DNA from: Phytobacter diazotrophicus
GTDB lineage: Bacteria > Pseudomonadota > Gammaproteobacteria > Enterobacterales > Enterobacteriaceae
NCBI GenBank assembly: GCA_004346725.1
Contig: SMDE01000007.1
Coordinates: 124,001-188,000, forward strand
Length of the DNA stretch: 64,000 nucleotides
Direction of reading: 5' to 3'
Below, one piece after another: positions 51,038-61,100 of the stretch; position 1 is the first letter of the stretch; every line of letters starts with the position of its first letter. The notes beneath the pieces were generated by a model that worked only from the letters and a program-made list of their open reading frames with translations, did not search any database and was not told the origin of the DNA. The position numbers and the translations under genes are program-made.

Positions 51038-52966
51038 TTATTCCTCCAGTTGTTGAAGACTGCGGCTGCGAATCTCTTGTTGCAGCTTCTCAATCACTTC
51101 ACTTACGTCCAGGCTGCCCAGGTCTTTACCGCGGCGGGTGCGAACGGCCACTTTGCCTGCTTCCACCTCTTTATCACCACAGACCAACATATAAGGGACA
51201 CGACGTAAAGTGTGCTCGCGGATTTTAAAGCCAATCTTCTCGTTTCTCAAGTCCGCTTTTACACGAATGCCCGCATTTTGCAATTTACGGGTCAATTCGT
51301 TGACATATTCAGCTTGAGAATCAGTGATATTCATCACCACAACCTGAACAGGGGCCAGCCAGGTCGGGAAGAAACCGGCAAATTCTTCGGTCAGGATGCC
51401 GATAAAGCGCTCCAGTGACCCCAGAATTGCGCGGTGAATCATCACCGGAACCTGACGCTCGTTGTTTTCGCCAACATAAGAGGCGCTTAAACGAGCCGGT
51501 AACGAGAAGTCCAGCTGGACTGTACCGCACTGCCATGCGCGATCGAGGCAGTCATATAATGTAAATTCAATTTTCGGACCGTAGAATGCGCCCTCACCCA
51601 GTTGATATTCAAACGGGATGTTGTTTTCTTCCAGCGCAACTGCCAGATCCGCCTCAGCACGATCCCACATCTCATCGCTACCGATACGTTTTTCCGGGCG
51701 AGTAGACAGTTTGACGACGATTTTCTCGAAGCCAAAGGTGCTGTACATATCATAGACCAGTCGAATACAGGCGTTGACTTCATCACGCACTTGTTCTTCG
51801 GTACAGAAGATATGCGCGTCATCCTGCGTGAAGCCGCGAACACGCATCAGGCCATGCAGCGCGCCTGATGGCTCGTTACGATGGCAGCTACCGAACTCTG
51901 CCATACGCAGCGGCAGATCGCGGTAGGATTTCAGACCCTGGTTAAAGATCTGCACGTGGCCCGGGCAGTTCATCGGCTTGATGCAATATTCACGGTTCTC
52001 GGAAGAGGTAGTGAACATCGCATCTTTGTAGTTGTCCCAGTGGCCAGTTTTTTCCCACAGCACACGGTCCATCATGAATGGGCCTTTTACTTCCTGATAC
52101 TGATACTCTTTCAGCTTGGAACGTACAAAGGTTTCCAGTTCACGGAAGATAGTCCAGCCGTCATTGTGCCAGAACACCATGCCAGGCGCTTCTTCCTGCA
52201 TGTGGTACAAGTCGAGTTGTTTACCGATTTTACGGTGATCGCGTTTTGCGGCCTCTTCCAGACGCTGCAGGTAGGCGTTGAGCGCTTTTTTATCTGCCCA
52301 CGCAGTACCGTAAATACGCTGCAACATCTTGTTGTTGCTGTCGCCACGCCAGTAAGCGCCGGCGATTTTCATCAATTTGAAATGATGACAGAAACGCATG
52401 TTCGGCACGTGCGGACCACGGCACATATCGACATATTCTTCATGATGGTACAGGCCAGGCTTGTCATCATGGGCAATGTTTTCATCAAGAATGGAGACTT
52501 TGTAGCTCTCGCCACGCTTCACGAAGGTTTCACGCGCTTCGTGCCAGCTCACTTTTTTCTTAATGACGTCATAGTTGGTTTCGGCGAGCTCGTGCATACG
52601 TTTTTCGAGCGCGTCGATATCTTCCTGGGTCAGGGTATGGTCAAGATCAACGTCGTAATAGAAGCCGTTATCGATAACCGGGCCAATCGCCATTTTGGTG
52701 TTCGGCCACAGTTGCTTGATAGCGTGACCTAACAGGTGCGCACAGGAGTGGCGGATGATTTCCAGACCGTCTTCGTCTTTGGCGGTGATGATAGAGAGCG
52801 TTGCGTCATTTTCAATCAGATCGGACGCATCAACCAGCTCACCGTTCACACGACCGGCAATGGTCGCTTTCGCAAGACCCGGACCAATGTCCAGAGCCAC
52901 ATCCATTGGACTCACAGCACGATCGAAATGGCGTTGACTGCCATCAGGAAGAGTAATTACAGGCAT
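51038..52966 (-). CDS. thrS: Threonyl-tRNA synthetase
   Basis: A 642-residue enzyme: TGS domain (1-60), editing domain (about 65-225), class II core with zinc ligands Cys and His ([10 protein letters not shown] and the later [10 protein letters not shown] area) and an anticodon-binding domain. E. coli ThrS represses its own translation by binding a tRNA-like leader. Last conserved chromosomal gene before the prophage. Confidence 0.98.
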   Translation of the reverse strand: MPVITLPDGSQRHFDRAVSPMDVALDIGPGLAKATIAGRVNGELVDASDLIENDATLSIITAKDEDGLEIIRHSCAHLLGHAIKQLWPNTKMAIGPVIDNGFYYDVDLDHTLTQEDIDALEKRMHELAETNYDVIKKKVSWHEARETFVKRGESYKVSILDENIAHDDKPGLYHHEEYVDMCRGPHVPNMRFCHHFKLMKIAGAYWRGDSNNKMLQRIYGTAWADKKALNAYLQRLEEAAKRDHRKIGKQLDLYHMQEEAPGMVFWHNDGWTIFRELETFVRSKLKEYQYQEVKGPFMMDRVLWEKTGHWDNYKDAMFTTSSENREYCIKPMNCPGHVQIFNQGLKSYRDLPLRMAEFGSCHRNEPSGALHGLMRVRGFTQDDAHIFCTEEQVRDEVNACIRLVYDMYSTFGFEKIVVKLSTRPEKRIGSDEMWDRAEADLAVALEENNIPFEYQLGEGAFYGPKIEFTLYDCLDRAWQCGTVQLDFSLPARLSASYVGENNERQVPVMIHRAILGSLERFIGILTEEFAGFFPTWLAPVQVVVMNITDSQAEYVNELTRKLQNAGIRVKADLRNEKIGFKIREHTLRRVPYMLVCGDKEVEAGKVAVRTRRGKDLGSLDVSEVIEKLQQEIRSRSLQQLEE

Positions 52967-53186
52967 TTCATATCCTTAATTCGCAGTGGTGACCCACACG
53001 AAAGATCACATGCAAAATCATATTTTAAATAATTATCAGCAGGTTAGATAAGGCTTTCGTCTTCACTCTGACGAATGTGTACATTCGCGTGTACAAAATG
53101 CTAAATGTACCCTTCTCTTCTGTTGATAAGCTCACCACAGATAGTACACGTCTAATCAGTATGATAAAAGGTTAGTGTTAACCTCA
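52967..53186. other. thrS leader and host-prophage border region
   Basis: Contains the thrS promoter and leader (operator not resolved) and should contain the prophage attachment site. No integrase, tRNA gene or obvious core repeat is visible. Confidence 0.4.
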
Positions 53187-53294
53187 TCACATCACTTGGC
53201 TGTTGTCTTCGTCGGCACGGTTAACGAAATACATCAACCTACCAACAACGATCACGTCCTCTAACGCTTCGCCAAAGACATCCTCCCTTGACAC
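53187..53294 (-). CDS. Possible 35-residue ORF or phage gene remnant divergent from the DinI-like gene
   Basis: From GTG 53294: VSREDVFGEALEDVIVV followed by GRLMYFVNRADEDNSQVM. The GEALEDVIVVGRLMYFVNR pattern looks like the last strands of a larger protein. The frame is open back towards the SOS box, but no good ribosome site precedes the GTG (AAGG overlaps it). It may be a remnant rather than a gene. Confidence 0.4.
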   Translation of the reverse strand: MSREDVFGEALEDVIVVGRLMYFVNRADEDNSQVM

Positions 53295-53317
53295 CTTAAA
53301 AATAAGAGGCCAATAAT

Positions 53318-53337
53318 AACTGTATATCCAAACAGTA
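53318..53337. promoter_or_regulatory. LexA (SOS) box
   Basis: AACTGTATATCCAAACAGTA has the LexA core CTGT-N8-ACAG and the typical TATAT interior. It lies 18 bases before the DinI-like gene, overlapping its promoter. Confidence 0.9.
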
Positions 53338-53354
53338 ATTTAACTGAGGTAGCT

Positions 53355-53594
53355 ATGTTCGTTGAGCTTGTCTACGACAAAAGAAATGTTGAGGATTTAC
53401 CCGGTGCCAAAAATATCATCCTGGCTGAACTGACAAAGAGAGTTCACAAGATTTTTCCAAGTGCAGACGTGAGAGTTAAGCCAATGCAGGCGAACGCACT
53501 GAACAGTGATTGCACGAAAACTGAAAAGGAGCGACTCAACCGCATGCTTGAAGAGATGTTTGAAGAAGCGGATATGTGGATGGTTGCTGATTAG
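53355..53594 (+). CDS. msgA: DinI-like protein, MsgA type
   Basis: A 79-residue protein of the DinI family (FVELVYDKRNV start, acidic C-terminal helix KERLNRMLEEMFEEADMWM). DinI proteins bind RecA filaments and tune the SOS response; prophage versions are common, and Salmonella MsgA is a close relative linked to survival in macrophages. A GAGG ribosome site and a LexA box lie just upstream. Common at the end of lambdoid prophages next to tail-fibre genes. Confidence 0.88.
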   Translation: MFVELVYDKRNVEDLPGAKNIILAELTKRVHKIFPSADVRVKPMQANALNSDCTKTEKERLNRMLEEMFEEADMWMVAD

Positions 53595-53706
53595 GCTTAT
53601 CAAGCTGACTTTAAAAAGAACTGCCACATCACAGGCCCAGCATGTGGCAGTTAAGGCCTGTAACTTACCGGGGAGAAAGGTACAGGCTGAGTGTTGCAAT
53701 TATGCT

Positions 53707-55356
53707 TTAGAATGATTGCCAGTCCGCATCACGCCCCCCTCCACCTACAGATGCAACAGCGATACGGGGAGCCTGCATCACATTACTGCGTGGCGTTGTA
53801 GCTCTGTCTTCTATGCCTGGCAGACGAAAAACATTGACCATTTCCTGCAACTTCGTTGCCTGCTCTTCCAGGCTATTCGCAGCTGCAGAAGATTCCTGTA
53901 CCAGTGCCGCATTTTGCTGCGTTGTGGTATCCATTTCCGTCATGGCCGTTGCAATCTGCGAGATTCCCCGGTCCTGTTCATCAGAGGCTGCTGCAATCTC
54001 CTGCATTAAATCTTTAACCTGAGTGACTGAATTGACAATACCAATCATCGTTTCACCAGCAAGGTCAACCTGACGTGTCCCTTCTTCAATCTGCGACACA
54101 GAAGCATTAATCAGAGTTTCAATTTCTTTCGCTGCCTGGGCGCTGCGCTGCGCCAAATTACGCACCTCACCAGCGACAACCGCAAACCCACGGCCTTGCT
54201 CGCCTGCGCGTGCTGCTTCTACCGCCGCATTCAATGCCAGGATATTCGTCTGGAACGCAATGCTATTAATAACAGAGGTGATATCTTTAATTTTGGTTGA
54301 ACTTTCGCTGATTTCTTTCATGCGGGCGATAGCCGTACCAACCACATCCCCCCCGCGTCCAGCGTTGCCTGATGCAGATATTGCCAGTTGACTTGCCTGC
54401 AGAGCATTCTGGGCATTCTGTTTCACCGTAGAACTTAGCTCTTCCATGCTGGCCGCTGTTTCAACAACCGCAGCAGACTGTTGCTCAGTCCTCGCGGACA
54501 ATTCCTGGTTTCCAACGGAAATCTGATTGGCTGCAGTGCTGACAGAATGAGATGCTGCACGAACTAAAATCAGAGCTTCTGACATCCGGCGTAACAATGA
54601 GTTAAATGCACTCACTGCCAAACCGATTTCATCCTGACGCCCGGTAGGTATTTCACTGTTAAGGTCTAAGTTTTCGCTGATAGTCACCATGCCATCCCGC
54701 ATGGTGTTCAGTCGATTCTTGACGTTCAATACAGTCATCAAACCAAAGATACCCAGTATCAATGTTGCAAGAGATGTTGCTCCAATTGATATCATCATAG
54801 AACGGTAAATAAGTGAGCTTATTGACTTATTCGCATTATCAACAAGCAAAGTGTTGTATGCGATTTGTTCGTTGAAGTCACTGGTTAATACGTCAATGTG
54901 GCTGACAACTGTTCCCCCCGGCTTCATTGCATCTATGATCGCCTGTCGGTCATTTGATTCTGAAATTTTGAAATATTTATCCATCAACGGACGAAAGCTT
55001 TGTAAATCTGCCAATGTTTTATTTGATAAATCTAAATCGTGTTGGTCTGAGATTAAATTCTTTATATAATTCTGCTGCATAGCAGTCAGTTCGTCGTAAA
55101 ATTTAAATACCTCTTGCTTTATTTGATCCATACCTGCCTGATCTTCTGTTAATCCGTGAAGAAACAACCTTCCCCGAATTGTTGCAATTTTTGCTGATTC
55201 TTTATTCATAACGTCCAGGCTGGGCAGGATGTTCACCTGAAAGTACTCAGAGTCCTTACCAATTTTTTGCATCGAATACAAAGATATTACATTGGTGATA
55301 ATGAGGCTGATAATCAAAAGCGAGAATGTTAGCAATAAACGTTTAGTAATGTTCAT
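53707..55356 (-). CDS. Methyl-accepting chemotaxis protein at the prophage end
   Basis: A complete 549-residue chemoreceptor. TM1 about 7-29, periplasmic four-helix-bundle sensor 30-187, TM2 188-210, HAMP about 211-265, then the methylation helices and the conserved hairpin tip (EAARAGEQGRGFAVVAGEVRN, 380-400). It ends DWQSF, a good form of the NWETF pentapeptide that tethers CheR and CheB, so it may work as a high-abundance receptor. Closest in plan to enteric Tsr/Tar/Tcp. A FliA-type promoter lies about 100 bases upstream. The periplasmic part is AT-rich compared with neighbours, which suggests transfer. Ligand unknown. Confidence 0.93.
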   Translation of the reverse strand: MNITKRLLLTFSLLIISLIITNVISLYSMQKIGKDSEYFQVNILPSLDVMNKESAKIATIRGRLFLHGLTEDQAGMDQIKQEVFKFYDELTAMQQNYIKNLISDQHDLDLSNKTLADLQSFRPLMDKYFKISESNDRQAIIDAMKPGGTVVSHIDVLTSDFNEQIAYNTLLVDNANKSISSLIYRSMMISIGATSLATLILGIFGLMTVLNVKNRLNTMRDGMVTISENLDLNSEIPTGRQDEIGLAVSAFNSLLRRMSEALILVRAASHSVSTAANQISVGNQELSARTEQQSAAVVETAASMEELSSTVKQNAQNALQASQLAISASGNAGRGGDVVGTAIARMKEISESSTKIKDITSVINSIAFQTNILALNAAVEAARAGEQGRGFAVVAGEVRNLAQRSAQAAKEIETLINASVSQIEEGTRQVDLAGETMIGIVNSVTQVKDLMQEIAAASDEQDRGISQIATAMTEMDTTTQQNAALVQESSAAANSLEEQATKLQEMVNVFRLPGIEDRATTPRSNVMQAPRIAVASVGGGGRDADWQSF

Positions 55357-55458
55357 CGTATACCCCTGGTTATTTTTTAAATATCATTTTTGTTTTAAAA
55401 CGTAATTAATAGCCCAAAGGAATCCATTCCTTTTGAAACACAGCTCACTTAAACATCA

Positions 55459-55485
55459 ATATCGGCACAAAACACCACATGTTTA
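55459..55485 (-). promoter_or_regulatory. Candidate sigma-28 (FliA) promoter of the chemoreceptor
   Basis: On the minus strand TAAACATG (55485-55478), an 11-base spacer and GCCGATAT (55466-55459). The flagellar consensus is TAAAGTTT-N11-GCCGATAA: TAAA and GCCGATA match and the spacing is exact. Confidence 0.75.
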
Positions 55486-55626
55486 GTGCGTGTATCATTT
55501 TTTTTATTGGTTTGTTAAAAATCGTGAGAAAAATCACAACTTAAGTGCTATAAAATCAACTATCCAATTGATTTAAATGATATGTAATGCAGACCTGTAT
55601 ATTGAAATACAAAATCAAATTTTTGA

Positions 55627-56790
55627 TTACGTAACGGCCTCATCAGATTTTTTTGTCTCCAGTTCAGCAACGCGAGCAGTCAACGCCTCAATCTGAGCCA
55701 TTAGCGCCAGAATGGCCTCATGATGCAACGCTGCTGCAACCCCAGCAGTATCAGGGCTGAGCACATCTTTAATTACAGTGCCGTCTTCCAGCTCTCTGTC
55801 ACCAGTCACGAACACATTATCCGGGAATACGGACTGGACCTCCTGAGCAATGAACCCGATGCCAGGCGAGACACCGTCCAGACGTTTCCACGAAACACCA
55901 CGGATCATCTTCATTTTTTCCAGCGGTTCCGCAATGCGTTCGATTTGAGTTTTCAGACGCTCGTCAGAGTTTGAAATCCACGTCCCGGGGGCTGTTGCCG
56001 AACCGAACTGATCAAACAGATACCTGGTATAACCTGAACTCGACGTCGGCTGGATAGCAATGACCGCCTTAGACCCCGCGCCCTGGACAGCCAGACCGTG
56101 AAACAGGAACTGTGCCCCGTTATACACACCACTATTCCAGCCTGCGCTGGTTAACGGTGTAACCGTTTCTGTACCAGCAGCGGGGGCTACAACAGGAGAT
56201 GCTGCTCTCAAATAAACACTACCGCTGATGGTTCCACCGGTTTTGCCTTCAACTGTATTCAGACGGTTATCATTTCCCGGGCAAAACGATCCGGGGGTGG
56301 TACCGAATGGGTTTGCTAATCCCGTCCCGCCCTGCCCCTGGCTGAGCGGTGTTGTTAGCCCGTTCAGTGAAGTGATATCTGAGTTCGCCCCTTTTTTTGC
56401 CAGCGACTTCTGGCCGGGAACCGTGACGGCTACGCCGTTAATCGTGATAGTGACGTCGCCTGCCCCGTTCATCACGTCTGCGAAACCGCTCATATTTTTT
56501 TGATACAGCGTCAGCGTCTCAGCGATATTCTGCGCCAGTCCGTCAACGCTCAGCGAATCACTCAGGAGGATCGCGTAAGCGGTACCGGCGGCAATTGCCG
56601 GGTTTGCCGCTGGCGTTACGGTGAGCTGGGTGGCGCTGTTGATTGCCGTTATCTGGAATATCTGTACCGGGTTTGCCAGAGTGACCAGAGTGCACCCAAC
56701 GCGGATCAGTGACCCTGCGGCTGTAAAATTCATGCCAGTACCCATCAGCGTATTGCCGCTGATGGCTATGGTGCCAGTTGTGTAAATCAT
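55627..56790 (-). CDS. Phage tail fibre with self-cleaving C-terminal chaperone domain
   Basis: A 387-residue fibre. The N-terminal part (1-95, MIYTTGTIAISGN) is a connector found in phage tail proteins, followed by Gly/Ser-rich repeats and, from about residue 270, an S74-type intramolecular chaperone (SDERLK, GIGFIAQEVQSVFPD, then a coiled coil). The catalytic dyad Ser275/Lys280 is present. ATG at 56790 is chosen because GGAG lies 6 bases upstream; the frame extends five codons. The distal fibre decides host receptor binding. Confidence 0.88.
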   Translation of the reverse strand: MIYTTGTIAISGNTLMGTGMNFTAAGSLIRVGCTLVTLANPVQIFQITAINSATQLTVTPAANPAIAAGTAYAILLSDSLSVDGLAQNIAETLTLYQKNMSGFADVMNGAGDVTITINGVAVTVPGQKSLAKKGANSDITSLNGLTTPLSQGQGGTGLANPFGTTPGSFCPGNDNRLNTVEGKTGGTISGSVYLRAASPVVAPAAGTETVTPLTSAGWNSGVYNGAQFLFHGLAVQGAGSKAVIAIQPTSSSGYTRYLFDQFGSATAPGTWISNSDERLKTQIERIAEPLEKMKMIRGVSWKRLDGVSPGIGFIAQEVQSVFPDNVFVTGDRELEDGTVIKDVLSPDTAGVAAALHHEAILALMAQIEALTARVAELETKKSDEAVT

Positions 56791-56805
56791 ATTTTCTCCG
56801 GGCAT

Positions 56806-56828
56806 AAAAAAACCCGCCGGAGCGGGTT
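56806..56828 (-). terminator. Terminator between the Cor-like gene and the tail fibre gene
   Basis: Stem AACCCGC/GCGGGTT (loop CGGA) followed on the minus strand by T7. It could end the Cor-like transcript or divide late transcription. Confidence 0.8.
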
Positions 56829-56847
56829 TATTTGATGTGATTTAAAT

Positions 56848-57081
56848 TTATTTGCAGGTAGACGCGGTGAAATTATTTTTATTCACCCATTGCCAGTTAA
56901 ATGGATACCCAGCCCTGTATTCAATTTGATTAGCGACTGTGCGCACCCCGTAAATCTGTACGGTATGTGGCAACCCACCTATATTGGCAGTTGCTTCGCA
57001 GACGGGATTTTGCTTTTCGAGAATGCCTGAACATGCAGACAGAGATAACACCAGAGATAAGGAAATAATTATTTTATGCAT
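56848..57081 (-). CDS. cor: Cor-like phage exclusion lipoprotein
   Basis: A 77-residue lipoprotein: signal peptide with lipobox LSAC (Cys17), then a small domain with QIYGVRTVANQ, GYPFNWQWV and a C-terminal Cys. Position beside the tail genes and sequence resemble Cor of phages N15 and phi80, an outer membrane lipoprotein that blocks FhuA and keeps out T1, T5 and phi80. The assignment rests on memory of the family, not a search. Confidence 0.65.
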   Translation of the reverse strand: MHKIIISLSLVLSLSACSGILEKQNPVCEATANIGGLPHTVQIYGVRTVANQIEYRAGYPFNWQWVNKNNFTASTCK

Positions 57082-57189
57082 TTTAACTTCTCGTAAAGAG
57101 AGTGAATATACACATTACAAAATAACCAATCCGCTTTAAAATAGATTTAATAGATCAATTATCCATAAACGATCGATTAAAACGATCAA

Positions 57190-57864
57190 TTAATCATAGG
57201 CGGCTGTATTAATCGCCGTCAGTGCTATTCCTGTATTTGTGCTCCCGACAGGGACACCCGTTGCTGTCGTGCCAGGCGCGGCATTTATTCGGGTGTTTGC
57301 TCCATCAAACCGCGCGCCAGAATATGCAGTAATATTGATAATGGTCGGTGGTTGTGTTGAGTTGTTCTGAATGTTTGTAGACCCCAACATGCCGGGGGCA
57401 ACAGCCCATGAACCGCTCAGCGTCTGGTCAATATTTATTCCACCATTTACACCTGGTGTGCCGACTGTCACCAGGTCACTCAGTACCTTACTTTCATTTG
57501 TCAGCACCAGTTTTCCGGCAGCATCCCATATAGCGAAGCCCCATGACGGAAGGGTTTGAGGAAATATTGCGAAAACATAGGCGGTCAGCGTGTGCGATTG
57601 TCCGTAAGCATTGTTTGAGTTTACAAAAATGCTATTCCCTGACCTGCTCGCCCCGACGCCGGTAGGTTGCGCCGTATTCGTGGTTTTGCAAAAAACCAGT
57701 GCCGGGTAAGATGCGTCAATTGCTATCGTAGTCGATGCAGCATGTGCCGATCCATTCTGGGCTGAATTAATGCTGACTCTGGCGTACAGACAAAACGGCG
57801 TTGATTGTGGCGTAACAAACGGATTGCCATTATCCATCAGAATCATTGCCCCATAATCAGCCAT
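57190..57864 (-). CDS. Phage tail-associated protein, N15-like
   Basis: A 224-residue strand-rich protein starting MADYGAMILMDNGNPFVTPQ. Similar proteins of unknown role are found downstream of J in lambdoid and N15-like phages. The C-terminal part is low-complexity (TATGVPVGSTNTG). Start overlaps the stop of the preceding gene. Confidence 0.75.
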   Translation of the reverse strand: MADYGAMILMDNGNPFVTPQSTPFCLYARVSINSAQNGSAHAASTTIAIDASYPALVFCKTTNTAQPTGVGASRSGNSIFVNSNNAYGQSHTLTAYVFAIFPQTLPSWGFAIWDAAGKLVLTNESKVLSDLVTVGTPGVNGGINIDQTLSGSWAVAPGMLGSTNIQNNSTQPPTIINITAYSGARFDGANTRINAAPGTTATGVPVGSTNTGIALTAINTAAYD

Positions 57865-58166
57865 TACGCCTTCTCCATAAATACGACTAATTCACAGGTT
57901 GATGCCGGGTAATTACCAGTCCCGACATCACTGGCTGGCGACAGAGTAATAGTATTCCCGGCGGCCACAATGCGACGACCTACGCTCGCAGATCCAACAT
58001 CAAGCGACACGATGAAACCAACTTTAAAACCAGTGGGTACCGTAAAACTCCATGTCCCTGATGTCTGCCCCGCTGACAAAGGGATGCGCCCAATAACAGA
58101 AACGGGTTTAATTCCATAGTTATTCGGGACGCCGTTAGCGCCCCATGTCTGAATACCATAAGCCAT
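57864..58166 (-). CDS. Small phage tail-associated protein
   Basis: A 100-residue strand-rich protein (MAYGIQTWGANGVPNNYG). Overlaps the stop codon of J (TGATG) and is followed by the previous entry with another overlap. Likely attached to the tail tip with J; function not known. Confidence 0.75.
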   Translation of the reverse strand: MAYGIQTWGANGVPNNYGIKPVSVIGRIPLSAGQTSGTWSFTVPTGFKVGFIVSLDVGSASVGRRIVAAGNTITLSPASDVGTGNYPASTCELVVFMEKA

Positions 58167-61100
58167 CAGAACACCCCATCCAGAAGCCCAAACTGTACTC
58201 GCAATACATTATTGGCGTCCCTGACGCTAATTTTCTGGTTGGTCTGTCGCATGCCTCCCTGACCAGCAACACTGCCGTTGTTTTCAAATGTGCCGTCTTT
58301 ACCCAGCCGCCACCCAACAGAACCTGCCACAAAGTTATTCGACTGGATATATGCACCGATTTTCGCATTGGTGATGGTCCCGTCCTGGATAAACGTGTCA
58401 CGAATAAACGTCTGGCCGTTCTGAATAACAAACGGCAGCGTGACGGCTGAACCAGCCTGAGACATAACCGCGAAGCGGTCAGCAAGGAAAATAACCTGTG
58501 ACTGCATGCCTGAAGGAGTGTTCTGAACGCCCAGCCCCATCCCTGCCGCGTACTGCACACCGTTGACATCCACGCCGACTTTGACGCTGTACATCGCGTT
58601 CAGGTTGCCGTTGATATCCGCTACGGCCTGGGCGTTCGTGGTAATTGCCGCGGCCTGGCCGTTTACCGTGACGCTCAGTGAGTTGATTTTCGTTGCAGAG
58701 GTCTGCGTAAAATCAGACATCGTTTTCGCAAAATCCGTGATATTGGCGTTGCCGCCAGCCGTGGCATCCAGGGTTTTCAGCGACTCAGCGACAGCTTTGC
58801 TCGCGTCCACCATCACGTTATCAACGCGCTGGATACCGGCACTGTTTGCGCCGTACTGAGCACTAAGCGTCATCCGGGTGTTAACCTGCGCCAGCGTCTC
58901 CTGAATCAACGCCACCGCCGTGTTTTGCACCCCACCAGACGCATTAGCCGTTTTCCCTGACAGTTCGTCGAACCGGGACGCAGTAGCGCTGTCGAGGGTG
59001 GACACCGCCTGTGTAAGCTGGGTTACGTTAGCGGCATTGTCCTCCGTCTGCGCCGTCAGCGTGTCAACCGCCGTCGCGCGGGCCTGCGTCTCGTCAGAGA
59101 GCGCCTGCGTGAGTTGCGTTACCTGTGCCGCATTCTGGTCGGTTTTCGCCTCCAGGCGCGTCACGTCCGTAACGCGGGCCTGTGTTTCGGTGGCGATGAC
59201 CTCCCGCAACTGAGTGAACGTTGCACTGTTCGCCCCGTTCTGTGCAGATTGCCTGACAACTACGTCAGCAATGGCCAGGGCATTACCAATGATGGCCTCT
59301 GCCGTCTGCCGGTTCGCACCCACTGCCGCCGCCAGTTGGTCGGCATTTTGGGTAATTGCCGTGGCGAGGTCAGCAACAGTTTTACTGGTTTCAACTGCGT
59401 TTTCGATGATGTCTTTGAAAAGCACCGAGTCTTTTATTTCATCCAGAATGGCGTCGGTAATGTCGCTGAAATCCTCAGTAGGTTTGCCTGATGCTTCAAC
59501 AAACGCAGAAACGCCGAATGCATTCCGTGTCCGCACATACACGTAATACGTGTGGTCAAATTTGAGGTTCTGAATGGTCCACTGATTACCGCGCCCGAGG
59601 AATTGAGTATTGTCCTCAATGTCATTCGTCAGGGGGATCGGCGTCTCACCTGCATACCAGTATTCAAACGAAGTGTCTGTCGTTGCCGTCACCGACATAA
59701 CAGGAACCAGCGTTGCCTGTAACGGTCCCGGAATCCACTGAACAGAATCAGGTGCCATGGGCGCGCCAATAACCAGACTGACCTGCATTTCCGCACCTTT
59801 CATCCCGTTTTCATTTCTTCCGCGCACACCAAGCGTGTAGCTCCCGGCGTTGAGTCCGTAGAACTCGTAACGGAACTGCTCTGCTTCAAACTGAGCAACA
59901 ACTGCGCCGTTCGCGGCGTATACATACAGTTCGAACACCAGCTTTTTCGTTGTGGTGGCCGTTTCCCACGTAGCCGTTACCTGAACAGTCTCGCTATTTG
60001 TGTTGATAATGCGCAGGTTTTCGACGTTGGGGACCCGGTACCCATTCAGCGTATCATTGGGGATCTCAAATACAGCCCCCTCGTCCACAATGGCCTGTTT
60101 ATTTGGGTCATGCTGTGCCGCAGTTATGCTGTAAACAGAATTATTGTCAGTCTCAGCAATGCTCATGATGCGGAATAAGCGAACAGATACCTGTCGGGTT
60201 GATACAGCAAATACCGTACCGTCGCGCACCCAGGAAGGAACGGATTTCAGCGTAATAACATTGCCCGACACGCTGTCGATTTCATATTTCACAAACTTTC
60301 CGTTACTGCCAAGTATCGACAACGTATCGCCGTCAGAAATCAACGACGCATCTACGGCATCAACGGTAATCTTTGCACCGGAATGGGAAACGATTCGACC
60401 ACCCAGCCGCGTACCAGCGTATTTATTGTCCATGATTTCGACCACATCACCCGGTGTGAAGTGGATGGCATCACGGGCCATTTGAAATGACAGACGGCTG
60501 CTTTCGCGCTTTGCCGTTTCCAAAAGCCATTTCCCGGCACGCCAGGCCTGACCGCGCGAAGTGCAGCCAAACGCTTCAATGGTGGTTTCGTTATAAGTGC
60601 TGCGTGCGATCATTTCATCGTCAGAAACGTACTCTTTATCCTGCTCCCATCCGTTATCCGGGTTGGTCCAGGAAACGACAACAGCATTGTATTGTTCCGA
60701 GCGTTTTACAGAGCTGCGGTTGAATTTTCCGTCAACCACATTCGCGTTAGTGATGGTTGCAATGGGGTCCTGTGGAGCATCCAGCATGACAGTCAGTCGC
60801 ATGCCGTCCCATAGCGCGATCCCTCTGAACATGCCAGCGATTTTATCCAGAATATCGCGTGCACTAGCCTGCTCTGTAATATAAGCGTTCAGGGTGAAGC
60901 GTGGTTCCAGTCCACCGAACCCGTCATTAACCAGTTGATCGCAGTATTGCGACAGGACATACAGCGCACCGTCATCCACATCGATATAGCCTGCGCGCCT
61001 GGCGAGCCCAAATCGTCCATTTTTCGCGAGTTCACGAAACAGCCAGGCCGGATTGTTGGTCCATGCCTGCTTAAAGCCTCCTTGCCACAATCCTGAGTAC

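Noticed and set aside
51881..52732. 283-residue open frame opposite thrS
   Set aside because: Shadow of thrS, produced by codon bias on the coding strand.
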